NCBI RefSeq assembly: GCF_009870785.1
Contig: NZ_WTWX01000005.1
Coordinates: 62,001 to 126,000 of the forward strand
Direction: 5' to 3'
Length of the DNA stretch: 64,000 bases
Source of the DNA: Paenibacillus sp. An7
GTDB lineage: Bacteria > Bacillota > Bacilli > Paenibacillales > Paenibacillaceae
Shown piece by piece: positions 8,955 to 18,156 of this stretch. The notes beneath the pieces are model-generated. The model ran no database searches and was not told where the DNA came from. It saw only the letters and a list, made by a program, of their open reading frames with translations. Positions within the stretch are counted from its first letter, which is position 1. Each line of letters opens with the position of its first letter. The position numbers were made by a program, and so were the translations under genes.

Positions 8955-9314
8955 TTACAATCCAGGGATTGCTGTATGCGATTCCGCCAGCACTTTTTCC
9001 ACTTCTTTTTTCACGTCTGGATTCGAACGGATAAAAGTTTTAATCAAATCTAAATTCTCGGCTTTTTGTTCTGAAGTCGATAATTTTTGAGCCGAAGATT
9101 TCGAGTTTGATCCTGCATTCGTTGTGTTCTCATCTGTCAATGCTTTGCTCAGCATGCTATCCATTCCAGGAAAGGTCATGTCCATTACCTTTTCTTTGGC
9201 ATCATGCAGATATTTTTTCGCTTGTTTTGCCGTAGGCATATTTCCTTTTTGAGAAAGGACAGAACAAGCCACAGCACCAACTGTTAAGCCCATTAGAAAC
9301 GAAGAAGTTCTCAC
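8955..9314 (-). CDS. Small YtxH-like membrane-anchored protein
   Basis: A 119-aa protein beginning with a short hydrophobic segment (FLMGLTVGAVACSVL) like the glycine-containing anchors of YtxH proteins, then a charged, probably helical tail rich in Ser, Lys and Glu. The function is unknown. The start is a GTG at 9312-9314 with AAGGAGG 8 nt upstream. It has its own terminator and appears monocistronic. Confidence 0.65.
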   Translation of the reverse strand: MRTSSFLMGLTVGAVACSVLSQKGNMPTAKQAKKYLHDAKEKVMDMTFPGMDSMLSKALTDENTTNAGSNSKSSAQKLSTSEQKAENLDLIKTFIRSNPDVKKEVEKVLAESHTAIPGL

Positions 9315-9447
9315 CTATAAAACCTCCTTGTGTGATAGGATGCATTCCTTATTGTTCACGCAAATAAGAGAAGTCATGCGCGGATCACACAAGAAAGTTT
9401 TCAGACCGAATGCAGCCTGAACCTTAGCTGCTAATCGATCTAGAGCT

Positions 9448-9864
9448 CTAGGGGATCAATGTATTTAATGGAGGAGCTCCTATAATCCCCCAATAGACAA
9501 GAAATCCAGTTAGAAGGATAAAAAGGAGAATAAGTGAGTTAATGAACCACTTGCTAAGTCTTACTCTTCGAGATGGAAACAGTTCTGCCCTTGTGGGAAG
9601 CGTCTCCGCTTCTTGGATACGTCCATTCGCTTCCTTCTTTTGTTTTTGTTCAGCCTGGAGTTTGCGCTGCATTCTTGATAACTCGGGAACGGGCTGACTT
9701 TTTCTCACAGGTTTTTTATACATTGTCTTGTTCACAACTGAATTATCTATCGGTGTACTATTTTCAGCGATCTTATGAAGTGACTTGGAAGGTTTTAGTT
9801 CCTTTCCCTCCTTGCGACGACGATGTTGACCATACTTTTGTGTTCTACTTAGTTGTTGATTCAT
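9448..9864 (-). CDS. Hypothetical basic protein with C-terminal TM segment
   Basis: 138 residues: about 105 very basic, low-complexity residues (QHRRRKEGKE, PVRKSQPVPE, RKLQAEQKQKK), then one hydrophobic segment (SLILLFILLTGFLVYWGII) near the C-terminus, suggesting a tail-anchored protein with a cytoplasmic, possibly nucleic-acid- or membrane-surface-binding N-terminus. Its start overlaps the stop of the CPBP gene (ATGA), so the two are coupled. I do not recognise a family. Confidence 0.7.
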   Translation of the reverse strand: MNQQLSRTQKYGQHRRRKEGKELKPSKSLHKIAENSTPIDNSVVNKTMYKKPVRKSQPVPELSRMQRKLQAEQKQKKEANGRIQEAETLPTRAELFPSRRVRLSKWFINSLILLFILLTGFLVYWGIIGAPPLNTLIP

Positions 9865-10463
9865 GTTTCCCTCCGAAAACGAATGGCGAGTCCGGATATT
9901 AAATCAATTAGGAAATGGCACAGTATGGGAGCCCATAATGTTCCGGATTGCTCATAGATATATCCTAAGCCGTAACTAGATACAAAAACCCAGCCTGTAG
10001 GGAGCCAGTGATTCAAATATCTAAAATGAATGAGAGCAAAAATAATACTTGTCCAATAAGGACCAAAGGAATGCTGAATGGCACCTCTAAACAGAAGTTC
10101 TTCGCAAATCGACACAACGGCAGCGATACATATAATATGCCAGATAGGTCTTTTGCGGAATAACATACGGTTAATACCGCCGTCGTCCATGCTGTCCTCA
10201 GGCATAACCGCTGATAACAAGAAATCAACTACCAGCATGATTGCAGCAAGTCCAAGACCATACATTACAAATTGCCAGCCTTGGGGTAAACTTAATAAAT
10301 CCAGCGGATTTCTTTTTTGAAAAAGGATCCAGATAATACCTATAATTAATGTGAATGCTTGTGTTAAATAAAGGTTGATAAGAAGAAGGCGATCCGTCAG
10401 CTGGTGCGGTTCAATCTTTTGAAATTTTAATTTCTTCCAATGTTGTTTTTTCATTCTCGCCAA
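9861..10463 (-). CDS. CPBP-family intramembrane glutamic protease (YpbD-like)
   Basis: Multi-TM protein with the three CAAX-protease/bacteriocin-processing motifs: CEELLFRG (EExxxR), FALIHF, and LCHFLIDL. These form the glutamate/histidine active site in the ABI/CPBP superfamily. B. subtilis has a CPBP protein, YpbD, in the equivalent region. The substrate is unknown. The start is a TTG at 10461-10463, 6 nt after AGGAG; an ATG three codons later has poorer spacing. Translation is coupled to the downstream 138-aa gene. Confidence 0.85.
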   Translation of the reverse strand: MARMKKQHWKKLKFQKIEPHQLTDRLLLINLYLTQAFTLIIGIIWILFQKRNPLDLLSLPQGWQFVMYGLGLAAIMLVVDFLLSAVMPEDSMDDGGINRMLFRKRPIWHIICIAAVVSICEELLFRGAIQHSFGPYWTSIIFALIHFRYLNHWLPTGWVFVSSYGLGYIYEQSGTLWAPILCHFLIDLISGLAIRFRRET

Positions 10464-10627
10464 TTCTTACTCCTATTCTATAAATGATGTCTTTGCCTCA
10501 GATGTAAATAAAGGGAATATTTAAATGATATCCAAAATACTCAATAGATTCAAGAACCTTCGATAGATGGAGGAAAAATTTAGGAGGCAACTTTGGGTTT
10601 TCTTCCTCTTTTTAGTAGTTTGAACTA

Positions 10628-10657
10628 TTGACATGCTGATGTTACACATGATACATT
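10628..10657 (+). promoter_or_regulatory. Predicted SigA promoter of serA
   Basis: TTGACA, an 18-bp spacer and TACATT, leading into the T-box leader. The 160 bp between this site and the end of the CPBP gene contain nothing else I can name. Confidence 0.65.
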
Positions 10658-10679
10658 ATGAAAAAATTGTTATTTAACA

Positions 10680-10957
10680 ATATCTAAACAGCGATGACGG
10701 AGAAAAGAACTGTACCGATTATTCAGAGAGCTGATGGTTGGTGAGAATCAGTAATCATACAGTATACTTTAGCGCTCCCGAGTTACTATATTGAATTATT
10801 AGTAGATATAGTCGCGTGATTCGCGTTATGAATCTGGTCTATTTTGTAGGCCATTAAGGCCGTTGCTCTTCTTTGAAGAGTAATAGCGAATTAGGGTGGC
10901 ACCACGACAACTCTCGTCCCTTACTACGGTAGTAGTATGCGGATTGAGAGTTTTTTT
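10680..10957 (+). promoter_or_regulatory. T-box riboswitch leader of serA, probable serine specifier
   Basis: Starts with the stem I base region (gcgatgacggagaa), then an AGAGAG bulge and a GGTTGGTGAGAATC terminal-loop motif. The 14-nt T-box AGGGTGGCACCACG is at 10893-10906. A terminator follows, with arms AACTCTC/GAGAGTT and seven T (10909-10957). By position relative to the conserved downstream stretch CTCCCGAGTT, the specifier codon is AGC at 10771-10773, a serine codon followed by a purine. Uncharged tRNA-Ser(GCU) would therefore switch serA on. The element type is clear; the codon assignment is inferred. Confidence 0.9.
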
Positions 10958-11124
10958 GCGTTATCCCATCAGATTTTTGGTATAGCTTCTTTTGTTACAA
11001 TGTTGTACTATGTCACTTCAACGCATTAATTTTTCACCGAGTTTAAGGAAATGGCTTAGCTTTATATGTGAACGCCGCTTCTTATTCTATACATGTTGTT
11101 CAAAATCAAGGAGGACGATGATCA

Positions 11125-12720
11125 ATGTTAAAAGTTTTGGTATCTGATCCAATCAGCGATTTGGGAATTCAGCAGCTTATGGATGCTGAGGATGTTGTAG
11201 TTGATAAAAAGACAGGTCTTTCGGAAGATGAACTTATTCAAATTATTGGAGATTATGATGCACTTCTTGTACGCAGTCAAACTCGTGTAACTCCTGCCAT
11301 TATGAAAGCTGGCACACGCCTCAAAGTGGTTGGTCGTGCCGGAGTTGGTGTTGACAATATCAATCTCGAAGCAGCTACTGAGCGAGGTATTATCGTTATT
11401 AATGCGCCTGATGGAAATACCATCACTACTTGTGAACATACATTTGCGATGATGATGGCTCTAGCAAGACATATTCCTCAAGCATATGCTAAAACGATAA
11501 ACGGAACATGGGATCGTAAAACGTTCCTTGGTGTAGAACTTCGCAACAAAACACTTGGTGTCCTTGGCATGGGTAGAATCGGCAGTGAAGTAGCAAAAAG
11601 AGCCAAAGCATTTGGCATGAACATTCTCGGCTACGATCCATTCTTAACGAAAGAACGTGCTGAGAAAATGGGTGTTACCCTGGCTTCCGTTGATGATATT
11701 ATTCGTAACGCAGATTTCATGACCGTCCATACTCCACTGACTCCAGAAACAAAGCATATGATTGCTCGGCCACAATTTGAAGTCATGAAAAAAGGCATGA
11801 GAATCATCAACTGTGCGCGTGGCGGAATTATTGATGAGATGGCATTAATTGAAGCTATTGATGAGGGGATTGTAGCAGGTGCTGCCTTTGACGTATTTGA
11901 AAGTGAGCCTCCTGCAGCGGATCATCCATTCCTAAGTCATCCGAATATCATCGTTACTCCTCACCTTGGTGCATCTACAGTAGAAGCACAAGAGAACGTA
12001 GCGATTGACGTATCTGAGCAAGTGCTTCATATCTTACGGAACGAACCTTTTAAAAATGCGGTTAATATGCCTCCTGTGGCTCCAAGTGTGATGAATATTA
12101 TTCAACCTTATTTCAAACTTGGCGAAACTCTGGGAAGCTTCGCAGCTCAGATGGCAAATGAAGCAATTCAGGAAATCCATATTGACTACTCTGGCGACTT
12201 GTCGGAAGTTGATACTCAGCAGCTGACGCGTTATGTTTTAAAAGGCATACTTGAGAGACATCTTGGAAGTGAAGCTAATATCGTAAACTCTCTGCATTTA
12301 GCGAAGATTCGCGATATTAACGTTGTCGTATCCCAAGCGCCGCGTACAAAAGGTTTCACTAACTTGATTACCGTGACACTCAAAAACCAACATGAGCAAG
12401 AAAGACGTATTGCTGGAACACTTCTCGCTGGATATGGCGAGCGTATTGTTAGACTCGATCATTTCCCAGTTGACTTTGCTCCTGAAGATCATCAAATTTT
12501 CATTTCTCATAACGATAAACCGGGAATCATCGGCCGTGTAGGTACGCTTCTTGGTGAGAATGATGTAAATATTGCCTCCATGCAAGTAGGACGTAAAATT
12601 ATTGGCGGAGCTGCTATTATGATTCTGACGGTTGATAAAGAAGTACCTAAAGAAGTACTCAAAAAACTTACAGAACTGCCTGAACTGAATACAGCTCAAG
12701 AAATTGTACTTCAAAAATAA
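11125..12720 (+). CDS. serA: D-3-phosphoglycerate dehydrogenase
   Basis: First enzyme of serine synthesis, oxidising 3-phosphoglycerate with NAD. The N-terminal catalytic/nucleotide domains contain the Rossmann motif GMGRIGSEVAKR near residue 150, INCARGG, and HLGAST with the catalytic His near 281. They are followed by an intervening ASB domain and a C-terminal ACT domain (DKPGIIGRVGTLLG near 470) for serine feedback. 531 aa is the normal length of this longer class. The ATG has AGGAGG 10 nt upstream. It is a single-gene unit behind a T-box and is the only long plus-strand gene in the first half. Confidence 0.96.
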   Translation: MLKVLVSDPISDLGIQQLMDAEDVVVDKKTGLSEDELIQIIGDYDALLVRSQTRVTPAIMKAGTRLKVVGRAGVGVDNINLEAATERGIIVINAPDGNTITTCEHTFAMMMALARHIPQAYAKTINGTWDRKTFLGVELRNKTLGVLGMGRIGSEVAKRAKAFGMNILGYDPFLTKERAEKMGVTLASVDDIIRNADFMTVHTPLTPETKHMIARPQFEVMKKGMRIINCARGGIIDEMALIEAIDEGIVAGAAFDVFESEPPAADHPFLSHPNIIVTPHLGASTVEAQENVAIDVSEQVLHILRNEPFKNAVNMPPVAPSVMNIIQPYFKLGETLGSFAAQMANEAIQEIHIDYSGDLSEVDTQQLTRYVLKGILERHLGSEANIVNSLHLAKIRDINVVVSQAPRTKGFTNLITVTLKNQHEQERRIAGTLLAGYGERIVRLDHFPVDFAPEDHQIFISHNDKPGIIGRVGTLLGENDVNIASMQVGRKIIGGAAIMILTVDKEVPKEVLKKLTELPELNTAQEIVLQK

Positions 12721-12746
12721 TTTGTCATTCATCTGTAATATAATAA

Positions 12747-12775
12747 AAAGCTGGCCATCTCGGTCAGCTTTTTTT
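12747..12775 (+). terminator. Rho-independent terminator after serA
   Basis: AAGCTGGCC/GGTCAGCTT arms, 4-nt loop, then a T-run on the plus strand. Confidence 0.88.
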
Positions 12776-12890
12776 CTTATGCTCCATCATTTTATAAACA
12801 CTGCCCTTGTTCTCATTTTTATTTACACGATCTAACAGGTTATAAATAAAATTGTTCCACGTTGAACAAGATTAATCGGTACTGTTCAAC

Positions 12891-12920
12891 AAAAAAAGCA
12901 CCTTCCAATAGGTGCTTTTT
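12891..12920 (-). terminator. Rho-independent terminator after resE
   Basis: GCACCT/AGGTGC arms flanked by A and T runs; it ends the resABCDE transcript and can work on both strands. Confidence 0.85.
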
Positions 12921-12931
12921 CGTAGATAAGA

Positions 12932-14398
12932 TCAAGTAAGCTTTGATTTATCCGATTTGTGTTGTTTTATAGGAAGTAGAACCGTGAACTCTGTACCTTC
13001 TCCATGAATACTGTCTACTTCAATTGTCCCTTTGTGCGCATCAATGATGTGCTTAACAATGGCAAGCCCAAGACCAGTTCCACGGCCTACATCACGAACT
13101 CTTGCTTTATCTGCCTTATAGAATCTTTCAAAGATAAAAGGCAGATCCTCCCGAGGAATTCCTTTCCCTTCGTCTTGAATACGAATCTCCAGTTCATCCT
13201 CGCTGATCATAGAAGAGATAATATAAATATGTTTCCCTGACGGGGTGTGTCTGAAAGCATTATCAAGTAAGTTGGTAAATACCTGTTCCAGCTTGTCCTC
13301 GTCGGCTGCTTCGAGTATCAAAGGTCCATCTGCATGTTTATACTCTAAGAGTAACCCCTGATCTTTAGCAGCCACACTAAACTTGCGATATACACGATCA
13401 AGCAGCTGGTTCAAATCCACTCTGTCGAGGGTGACATCAATATGCCCCGCTTCCATCCGAGCAAGATCCAGCAGATCCTTAACTAATCTGCCCATTCGCA
13501 GAGATTCATCATGAATAACTTGTATTAGTTCTTCGCTTTCTTTTGGAGAAGCTGCCATTCCATCAAGCAGTGCCTCACTGTACCCTTGAATCATCGATAA
13601 CGGAGTTCTAATCTCATGAGAAATGTTCGCTATAAAGTCACTGCGCATCTTCTCTAAATGTGCTTCCTCCGTCACATCCCTCAGTACCGCAACGGCCCCT
13701 CGGTTTCCTGGTTCTGTATGCAATGGAGCCATCTGTACGGACCATACACTCTGTTTTACATGTACTTCTGCACTTTGGTCTTCTCCATGGCTTACCACCG
13801 CTTTAAACAGTGGTCTCAGCGGTTCAGGGACATCATTATCCGTATCCTCATTCTGTTCCTGAGGAGAGTATCTAACATCGATCTTGTTCCATTCAATTCC
13901 TTGCCAAGCTGACATCAATTTTGCACCTTGCGGATTCGTAGAAATAATCTTCCCTTCACTATCAAAAGATACGACTGCATCCCTCATACTGCGCAGGACG
14001 CTTGCAACACGTTCTTTCTCATGGTTGAGGTTCCGAATCGTATCTTCTAATTCTCCCGCCATATGATTAAAGGTGCTCGCGAGCTCACCGATCTCATCGC
14101 TTGTAACTAAAGAGAGTCTAGTATCATAATTTCCTTTACGAATCTCATTTGTTGCTTGAATCAGCTTCTGCATCGGTTGTGTTATTTTACTTAGAAGAAA
14201 GAGTGCAAAAAAAGTAGTTAAACTAAATCCAACAATACAGACAAGCACAAACATCTTCTTAATTTCACCGGACTCATCCGCAGAGAAATTGCTGTCAATG
14301 TATGGGAGGAGGAACACCCCCAGTGTCATGAGGATGCAGGCCACTAATAGTATGATGGTGTACCACAGCTTGCCAACTAGTGATTTCCAAAATTTCAC
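12932..14398 (-). CDS. resE: Sensor histidine kinase ResE, short form
   Basis: Membrane sensor of the ResDE redox/oxygen-limitation system. TM1 is about residues 12-33 and TM2 about 49-70, then HAMP (71-125), a PAS-like domain (130-240), the H-box with His261 (ISHEIRTPLS), and the ATPase N/G boxes (NLLDNAF, DEGKGIP, GTGLGLAI). Only about 15 residues lie between the TM helices, whereas B. subtilis ResE has a large extracytoplasmic domain there. The start is a GTG whose G is the last base of the resD stop, 10 nt after GGAGG. Confidence 0.93.
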   Translation of the reverse strand: MKFWKSLVGKLWYTIILLVACILMTLGVFLLPYIDSNFSADESGEIKKMFVLVCIVGFSLTTFFALFLLSKITQPMQKLIQATNEIRKGNYDTRLSLVTSDEIGELASTFNHMAGELEDTIRNLNHEKERVASVLRSMRDAVVSFDSEGKIISTNPQGAKLMSAWQGIEWNKIDVRYSPQEQNEDTDNDVPEPLRPLFKAVVSHGEDQSAEVHVKQSVWSVQMAPLHTEPGNRGAVAVLRDVTEEAHLEKMRSDFIANISHEIRTPLSMIQGYSEALLDGMAASPKESEELIQVIHDESLRMGRLVKDLLDLARMEAGHIDVTLDRVDLNQLLDRVYRKFSVAAKDQGLLLEYKHADGPLILEAADEDKLEQVFTNLLDNAFRHTPSGKHIYIISSMISEDELEIRIQDEGKGIPREDLPFIFERFYKADKARVRDVGRGTGLGLAIVKHIIDAHKGTIEVDSIHGEGTEFTVLLPIKQHKSDKSKLT

Positions 14399-15114
14399 TA
14401 CTTCGGAACCTCCAGCTTATATCCAACTCCCCATACCGTTGTTATCATCGATGCTGCTTCTGGAGAAACTTTATTCAGCTTCTCACGAAGACGTTTCACA
14501 TGGGTATCCACCGTACGTAAGTCGCCAAAAAACTCATAATTCCACACATCTTTAAGTAAATCTTCTCTGGAGAAGACCTTGTCCGGCGATACAGCGAGAT
14601 AATGCAGCAGTTCGTACTCTTTCGGAGTAAGACTAACTTCTGACCCATTCGCTGTAACCCGGTGAGCATCATGCTCAATAAGTAAGTGAGGAAAAACAAT
14701 ATTATTGCTTGAATTACTTTCTTTAGATAGATAAGCGGTTGCAGAAGCTCTACGCAAAATAGCTTTAACTCGGTAGATTACTTCACGAGGGCTGAAAGGC
14801 TTAACAACGTAATCATCTGCCCCAACTTCAAAACCCTGTACGCGATTGATTTCTTCCCCTTTGGCTGTAAGCATCAGTACGGGAGTTGATTTCACTTGAC
14901 GCAACCTAGTACACACTTCAATACCATCCATACCCGGCAACATTACGTCCAGCAAGATCAAGCCATAATCTTCTGATGTCGCTTTACTGAGTGCGGATTC
15001 ACCATCCTCCGCCTCGTCGATGTCATAGCCTTCTTTTTCCAGATACATCTTTAACAAACGCCGAATTCTTTCTTCATCATCGACGACGAGTATCCGGTTC
15101 TCATGATCTGCCAT
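14398..15114 (-). CDS. resD: Response regulator ResD
   Basis: OmpR/PhoB-class regulator: receiver domain with phospho-acceptor Asp56 (LLDVMLPG) and Lys near 105 (VVKPFSP), then a winged-helix DNA-binding domain (SLTPKEYELL, RTVDTHVKRLR). It activates respiration and resABC genes under oxygen limitation. The frame extends far upstream, but MADHENRILVVDDE is the family N-terminus, so I start at the ATG at 15112-15114 with GAGG 12 nt upstream. It shares one base with resE and lies 80 bp after resC. Confidence 0.94.
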   Translation of the reverse strand: MADHENRILVVDDEERIRRLLKMYLEKEGYDIDEAEDGESALSKATSEDYGLILLDVMLPGMDGIEVCTRLRQVKSTPVLMLTAKGEEINRVQGFEVGADDYVVKPFSPREVIYRVKAILRRASATAYLSKESNSSNNIVFPHLLIEHDAHRVTANGSEVSLTPKEYELLHYLAVSPDKVFSREDLLKDVWNYEFFGDLRTVDTHVKRLREKLNKVSPEAASMITTVWGVGYKLEVPK

Positions 15115-15194
15115 TCGTACGATTCGCCTCACTTTCTTAAACCAGTTCTCATAGTATGTTCTATCCTCAATAAAAACATAAACTTCATTTCCAG

Positions 15195-16460
15195 TTATTC
15201 TGTTCCAGCATAGGAATGAAGTCCAGCGATAATCAAGTTCACGCCAACCAGTGTAAACATCACGATCAGGAAGCCGAGTACAGCAAGCCATGCGGAATTA
15301 CGTCCCTGCCAACCTTTAGACAAACGAAGATGCAAATAAGCACTGTAATAGAGCCAAGTAATTAGTGCCCATACTTCCTTGGGATCCCAGCCCCAAAACC
15401 GTCCCCAAGCGATCTCTGCCCATATCATGGCAAATATAAGTGCACCTAAGGTGAAGATGGGAAATCCTATCGCAATTGCGCGGTAACTGATTTCATCCAA
15501 ATCGTCAGGATCAATATCCGCCAGATAAGGACTCAGCGCCCGGCTAAGTGGTTTCCTAATAATTAATCGAAGCACCCCGTATAATAGCAGACCCGAAATC
15601 ACAGACCATATGACTGTATTCAGTTTGCGTCCTGCATTTACACCATTCATCCATGAAGGTGCTTCAAATAAAGGTTCTTTCATTCCTAAGAATGAAGTAT
15701 AACTTTCTGTATCACTGTTATGTGGTGCTACAAGAGGCGGCATGTGATAAATGACTTTCTCTATTTTACTATTATTTGTCCCCCCGGTGTCAACGTCCGT
15801 CACCTGTTGCTGAACAAATACCGCTTCGTACCCGCTTGCGCGAAAGGCAAATACGGTACCAATAAACCCTATAACAATAATAATAACAACTAACGTAAAT
15901 TCAAGCCACTTTTGCTGTCTTTTATCAACTTTTGCAGAACTATCGAATTTAACCGTTCTTAGCAAATACATCAGCCCTGCGGCAAAGCCCACTGCAAAGA
16001 ATGATTCACCAAGAGCAGCAAGGGTAACGTGGATATTCAGCCAAATCGATTTCAGGGATGGAACCAGAGGCTGTACCTCCTGTGGAAAGACTGCTGCATA
16101 TGCCATTAGTATAATGGTAATCGGCAGTGCAAAGAGCCCGAGAAGCGATGTTTTATATATCATGTAAAGGATCGCAAAAGCAACAATGACCATCATAGAC
16201 AAGAAGGTCATAAATTCATACATATTAGACACGGGGATATGTCCTGACCCTGCCCATCTGGTGAAAAAATAAACGAGCTGTGATCCTAGGCCGATTAAGG
16301 TAAGAATCAAGCCATATCTCCCCCATTTTCTAACATGAGCTTCCGGCTCTCGATTACTGAACTTGCGACCCATAACGGCGATTGCATGTACGATAAAAGC
16401 TCCACAATATAAGAAAAAGGCAATCATAAATGCATTACTGCTTACGTTAAGCATGTTCAC
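15195..16460 (-). CDS. resC: Cytochrome c biogenesis protein ResC (CcsA/CcsB-type heme handling)
   Basis: Polytopic membrane partner of ResB in system II cytochrome c maturation; together they export heme and ligate it to apocytochrome c outside the membrane. The tryptophan-rich heme-binding WWD-type motif appears as WGRFWGWDPKEVWALITW near residue 365. Eight or so TM segments are evident and 421 aa is usual. The start overlaps the resB stop by 4 bp. Confidence 0.94.
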   Translation of the reverse strand: MNMLNVSSNAFMIAFFLYCGAFIVHAIAVMGRKFSNREPEAHVRKWGRYGLILTLIGLGSQLVYFFTRWAGSGHIPVSNMYEFMTFLSMMVIVAFAILYMIYKTSLLGLFALPITIILMAYAAVFPQEVQPLVPSLKSIWLNIHVTLAALGESFFAVGFAAGLMYLLRTVKFDSSAKVDKRQQKWLEFTLVVIIIVIGFIGTVFAFRASGYEAVFVQQQVTDVDTGGTNNSKIEKVIYHMPPLVAPHNSDTESYTSFLGMKEPLFEAPSWMNGVNAGRKLNTVIWSVISGLLLYGVLRLIIRKPLSRALSPYLADIDPDDLDEISYRAIAIGFPIFTLGALIFAMIWAEIAWGRFWGWDPKEVWALITWLYYSAYLHLRLSKGWQGRNSAWLAVLGFLIVMFTLVGVNLIIAGLHSYAGTE

Positions 16461-18133
16461 GCTTTATTCCCTCCGTTGTCCAGTGACTTTTCATCCACTA
16501 TAAGATTACCTTTCTTCAGCACATCAGCCACTTCTCGCCTTAGACCAATCCAGTTTTTATTGGTATGGGCACCCAAGGTAAGAGTTCCCTGGTCAATTCG
16601 AATCCAAATTCTGCGATGCTGCCAGTAGAATCCCATGATCAGACCCAGCATAACAATCGCTGCTCCGAGCCAAACAAACGGCATGGCTTTATCAACACGA
16701 ATATTAAGATACGTAGTGGAGTTAATGATGTCGACATTATCCATTCCGTTCACATCAAGCCTAAGCGGCATGTTTCCTTCACTTAGTCTTTCATTAATTA
16801 GATCCTGCTGAAAACGTTCCTTATCAATTTCCTTCGGAAAATAAAGATACTTCACCCCGTCTGCTGGAAGATCCTTGCCTGTCACTGTAAACAAAAAGGC
16901 AGGCGCATTGGGATTTGGAGTCTTGGATACCGGTTCTCCCCGGTCATTTAAGCCAAAATCCATAAATTTGCTAGTTAGTTTCAAATGATAAGGTCCTGCT
17001 TCATACTCAAGCTGCGGATTATTCATACTAAGCTCAATTGTTCCATAAGATTCACCTGTTTTCGTATCTATAACTTCTGGAGAAACAGCCCTAAGAATAG
17101 GAGTCAAATCATAATCGTACTGGTACGCTTTAAGTCCTTTGTAATCTAGCGGGTCATTCACTTGAATGAAATGGTGATCTACCTGTTTTAACTGCGGCTC
17201 TTTTGATAGATCTGTACAATCAGCTGTACATTCATATAATTTAGCTTCAGTCTCAAACAGCTTAGGAACAATTCTCCCTACATTCTTAAACTCTTCCGGC
17301 GTTTCTTCCTCACTGTAATATTCCACCCGGAAGTTTACATTTTCGAGATAGAACGTAGTATCCGGTAAATTTACAATTTCACCTTGCGGAAAAGCAACAT
17401 GCTTGTCCATATGCAGGCCAGGCAGCCCTCTTGCCAATACGGCCAGCAAGAAAATAATCAGTCCAATATGTATAACATAGGGACCCCACCGGCTAAAACG
17501 ATACTTTTCTGCAAGCAGTGCAGATTCGTCTGTTTTTACACGGTATCCTTTTTTCTTAAGCGGGGTAACCGCTTTCTCAATCCATTCTTTTGTTTGCTCT
17601 TCCGACATTTCTGTCTGATAGGTAATTCTTTGTCTTGTTAGGAACTGCATATGTTTAGGAATACGTTGCTTGTTAAGTGCCTTATACAGCGGCAGTACCC
17701 GATCTATGCTGCAAATAACAAGAGAAGCACCGATCATAACAAGCAGTAAAATAAACCACCAGGATTCGTATGTATGTGATAGTCCTAATATGTAATAGAT
17801 GTTTCCTGGCAGACCATACGTTTCTTTGTAGTAGACAGAAGGATCTAGATTAACAAAAGCATTCTCCTGTGGGTAAATCGTTCCAAGCATGGCTCCAACC
17901 AAAGTAAAGACGATCAAATAGATCGCCACTTTAACAGATGAGAAGAAATTCCATACTCGGTCAATCGCATTTGGATTACTTCGCTGTGAACGCCTCGCCC
18001 TGCCGTCATAACGCATTTCAAGCAGTTCAGTGGAAACAAGATCTTTTTCATCTTGCGGTTTACCGCAGGCTTCACACAGTACGGTACCCACTGGATTCTG
18101 GTGGCCACATTCACACTTTGTGTTTTGAATCAT
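16457..18133 (-). CDS. resB: Cytochrome c biogenesis protein ResB
   Basis: System II heme-ligation subunit. The N-terminus carries a small zinc-ribbon-like motif (CECG at residues 8-11, CEAC at 21-24), known in Bacillus-type ResB. Three N-terminal TM helices follow, then a large extracytoplasmic domain (about 250-490), and a fourth TM near 500. 558 aa is normal. It overlaps resC by 4 bp and lies 23 bp after resA. Confidence 0.94.
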   Translation of the reverse strand: MIQNTKCECGHQNPVGTVLCEACGKPQDEKDLVSTELLEMRYDGRARRSQRSNPNAIDRVWNFFSSVKVAIYLIVFTLVGAMLGTIYPQENAFVNLDPSVYYKETYGLPGNIYYILGLSHTYESWWFILLLVMIGASLVICSIDRVLPLYKALNKQRIPKHMQFLTRQRITYQTEMSEEQTKEWIEKAVTPLKKKGYRVKTDESALLAEKYRFSRWGPYVIHIGLIIFLLAVLARGLPGLHMDKHVAFPQGEIVNLPDTTFYLENVNFRVEYYSEEETPEEFKNVGRIVPKLFETEAKLYECTADCTDLSKEPQLKQVDHHFIQVNDPLDYKGLKAYQYDYDLTPILRAVSPEVIDTKTGESYGTIELSMNNPQLEYEAGPYHLKLTSKFMDFGLNDRGEPVSKTPNPNAPAFLFTVTGKDLPADGVKYLYFPKEIDKERFQQDLINERLSEGNMPLRLDVNGMDNVDIINSTTYLNIRVDKAMPFVWLGAAIVMLGLIMGFYWQHRRIWIRIDQGTLTLGAHTNKNWIGLRREVADVLKKGNLIVDEKSLDNGGNKA

Positions 18134-18156
18134 GGTGACGTTAACCTCCTATTCCT

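Noticed and set aside
9431-9451. Run of restriction-like palindromes (ATCGAT, TCTAGA, GAGCTC) resembling a cloning polylinker
   Set aside because: It partly lies within the coding end of the 138-aa gene and flanking sequence is ordinary chromosome; chance is sufficient.
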